Shown here: piece after piece, positions 5,729 to 5,947 of the stretch
How the letters are laid out: every line of letters begins with the position of its first letter
Numbering within the stretch: position 1 is the first letter of the stretch
Assembly: GCA_937891325.1 (NCBI GenBank)
Contig: CALAFU010000082.1
Coordinates: 1 to 5,947, forward strand
Direction: 5' to 3'
Source: an uncultured Candidatus Melainabacteria bacterium
GTDB lineage: Bacteria > Cyanobacteriota > Vampirovibrionia > Gastranaerophilales > Gastranaerophilaceae
DNA: 5,947 bases
The notes under the pieces: generated by a model
The model's input: only the letters and a program-made list of their open reading frames with translations
What the model was told of the DNA's origin: nothing
Databases searched by the model: none
Translations under genes and position numbers: made by a program

Positions 5729-5947
5729 ATGAAAAAAAAGTTATACATATTCATATTTACAATGATATTTATGTTCTTGGGGGCAATTGCCCAAGCTAAA
5801 GATTTAAAAGTTGTTCAAGTTACGGATCTTCACTACCAAAATAATGAAGACTCAGATGCTCGCTTAACAAATCTTGTTAGAAGTATTAATAAGACAAAAA
5901 ATGTTGATATTGTTTTGTTTACAGGTGATAATATAGACTCTCCTAGT
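5729..5947 (+). CDS. Secreted calcineurin-like metallophosphoesterase (3' partial)
   Basis: The first 73 residues are visible and the gene runs off the right edge. Residues 1-23 form a Sec signal peptide: MKKK, a hydrophobic core YIFIFTMIFMFLGAIA, and a likely AQA|KD cleavage site. The mature part begins with the metallophosphoesterase fold: LKVVQVTDLHY contains the metal-binding D-x-H (Asp33, His35), and VDIVLFTGDNID contains the second motif G-D-x-x (Asp67). The later GNH[D/E] and histidine motifs would lie outside the window. Members of this superfamily hydrolyse phosphomono- or diesters with a two-metal centre; substrate cannot be told from this part. Location would be periplasmic or extracellular. 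The Shine-Dalgarno is weak (GATAGG, about 12 bases upstream), but the signal peptide confirms the start. It is divergent from the glycosyltransferase gene. Confidence 0.85.
   Translation, partial: MKKKLYIFIFTMIFMFLGAIAQAKDLKVVQVTDLHYQNNEDSDARLTNLVRSINKTKNVDIVLFTGDNIDSPS

Noticed and set aside
1..5947. CRISPR array, insertion sequence or phage attachment site
   Set aside because: No regularly spaced repeats, no transposase or integrase frame and no terminal inverted repeats were seen.

Overview
This AT-rich window looks like chromosomal DNA of a Gram-negative (diderm) bacterium. It carries an anhydro-MurNAc kinase, an ArnT-like membrane glycosyltransferase, secreted proteins with Sec signals and a type I-beta DAHP synthase. 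The mix of low GC, type I-beta AroF, AnmK, PMT/ArnT-type transferase and a secreted TPR-NHL protein would suit a gut cyanobacterial relative (Vampirovibrionia/Gastranaerophilales). That is an impression (roughly even odds), not something the sequence proves. No mobile element, CRISPR array, tRNA or rRNA was found.

Layout. Positions 1-842 (+) hold the 3' part of a secreted TPR plus NHL-repeat protein. Its true start lies left of the window, and the visible sequence begins inside the signal peptide. The gap 843-1185 is not empty. It contains a strong candidate 6S RNA gene (915 to about 1095, +) with its own sigma70-like promoter, a long closing stem and a U-rich end, followed by an independent extended -10 promoter for aroF (1186-2241, +). 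A 16-bp perfect hairpin terminator (2252-2286) lies between aroF and the convergent anmK (2298-3434, -).

Upstream of anmK is a gene-free stretch (about 3480-3840). It is strongly purine-biased on the minus strand and ends, reading that way, in a GAAA-loop terminator that overlaps the anmK promoter. It may be an unrecognised small RNA or leader. A clear minus-strand terminator (3846-3888) closes the glycosyltransferase gene (3920-5653, -). A 75-bp divergent promoter region separates that gene from a secreted calcineurin-like metallophosphoesterase (5729 onward, +), cut by the window end.

The genes look like separate short transcription units, not one pathway. AroF opens the shikimate pathway, AnmK recycles cell-wall sugar, the transferase probably decorates an envelope glycan or lipid, and the two secreted proteins act outside the cytoplasm. 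Terminators or promoters sit at nearly every boundary. The most interesting parts are the non-coding ones: the 6S RNA candidate and the unexplained stretch next to anmK.
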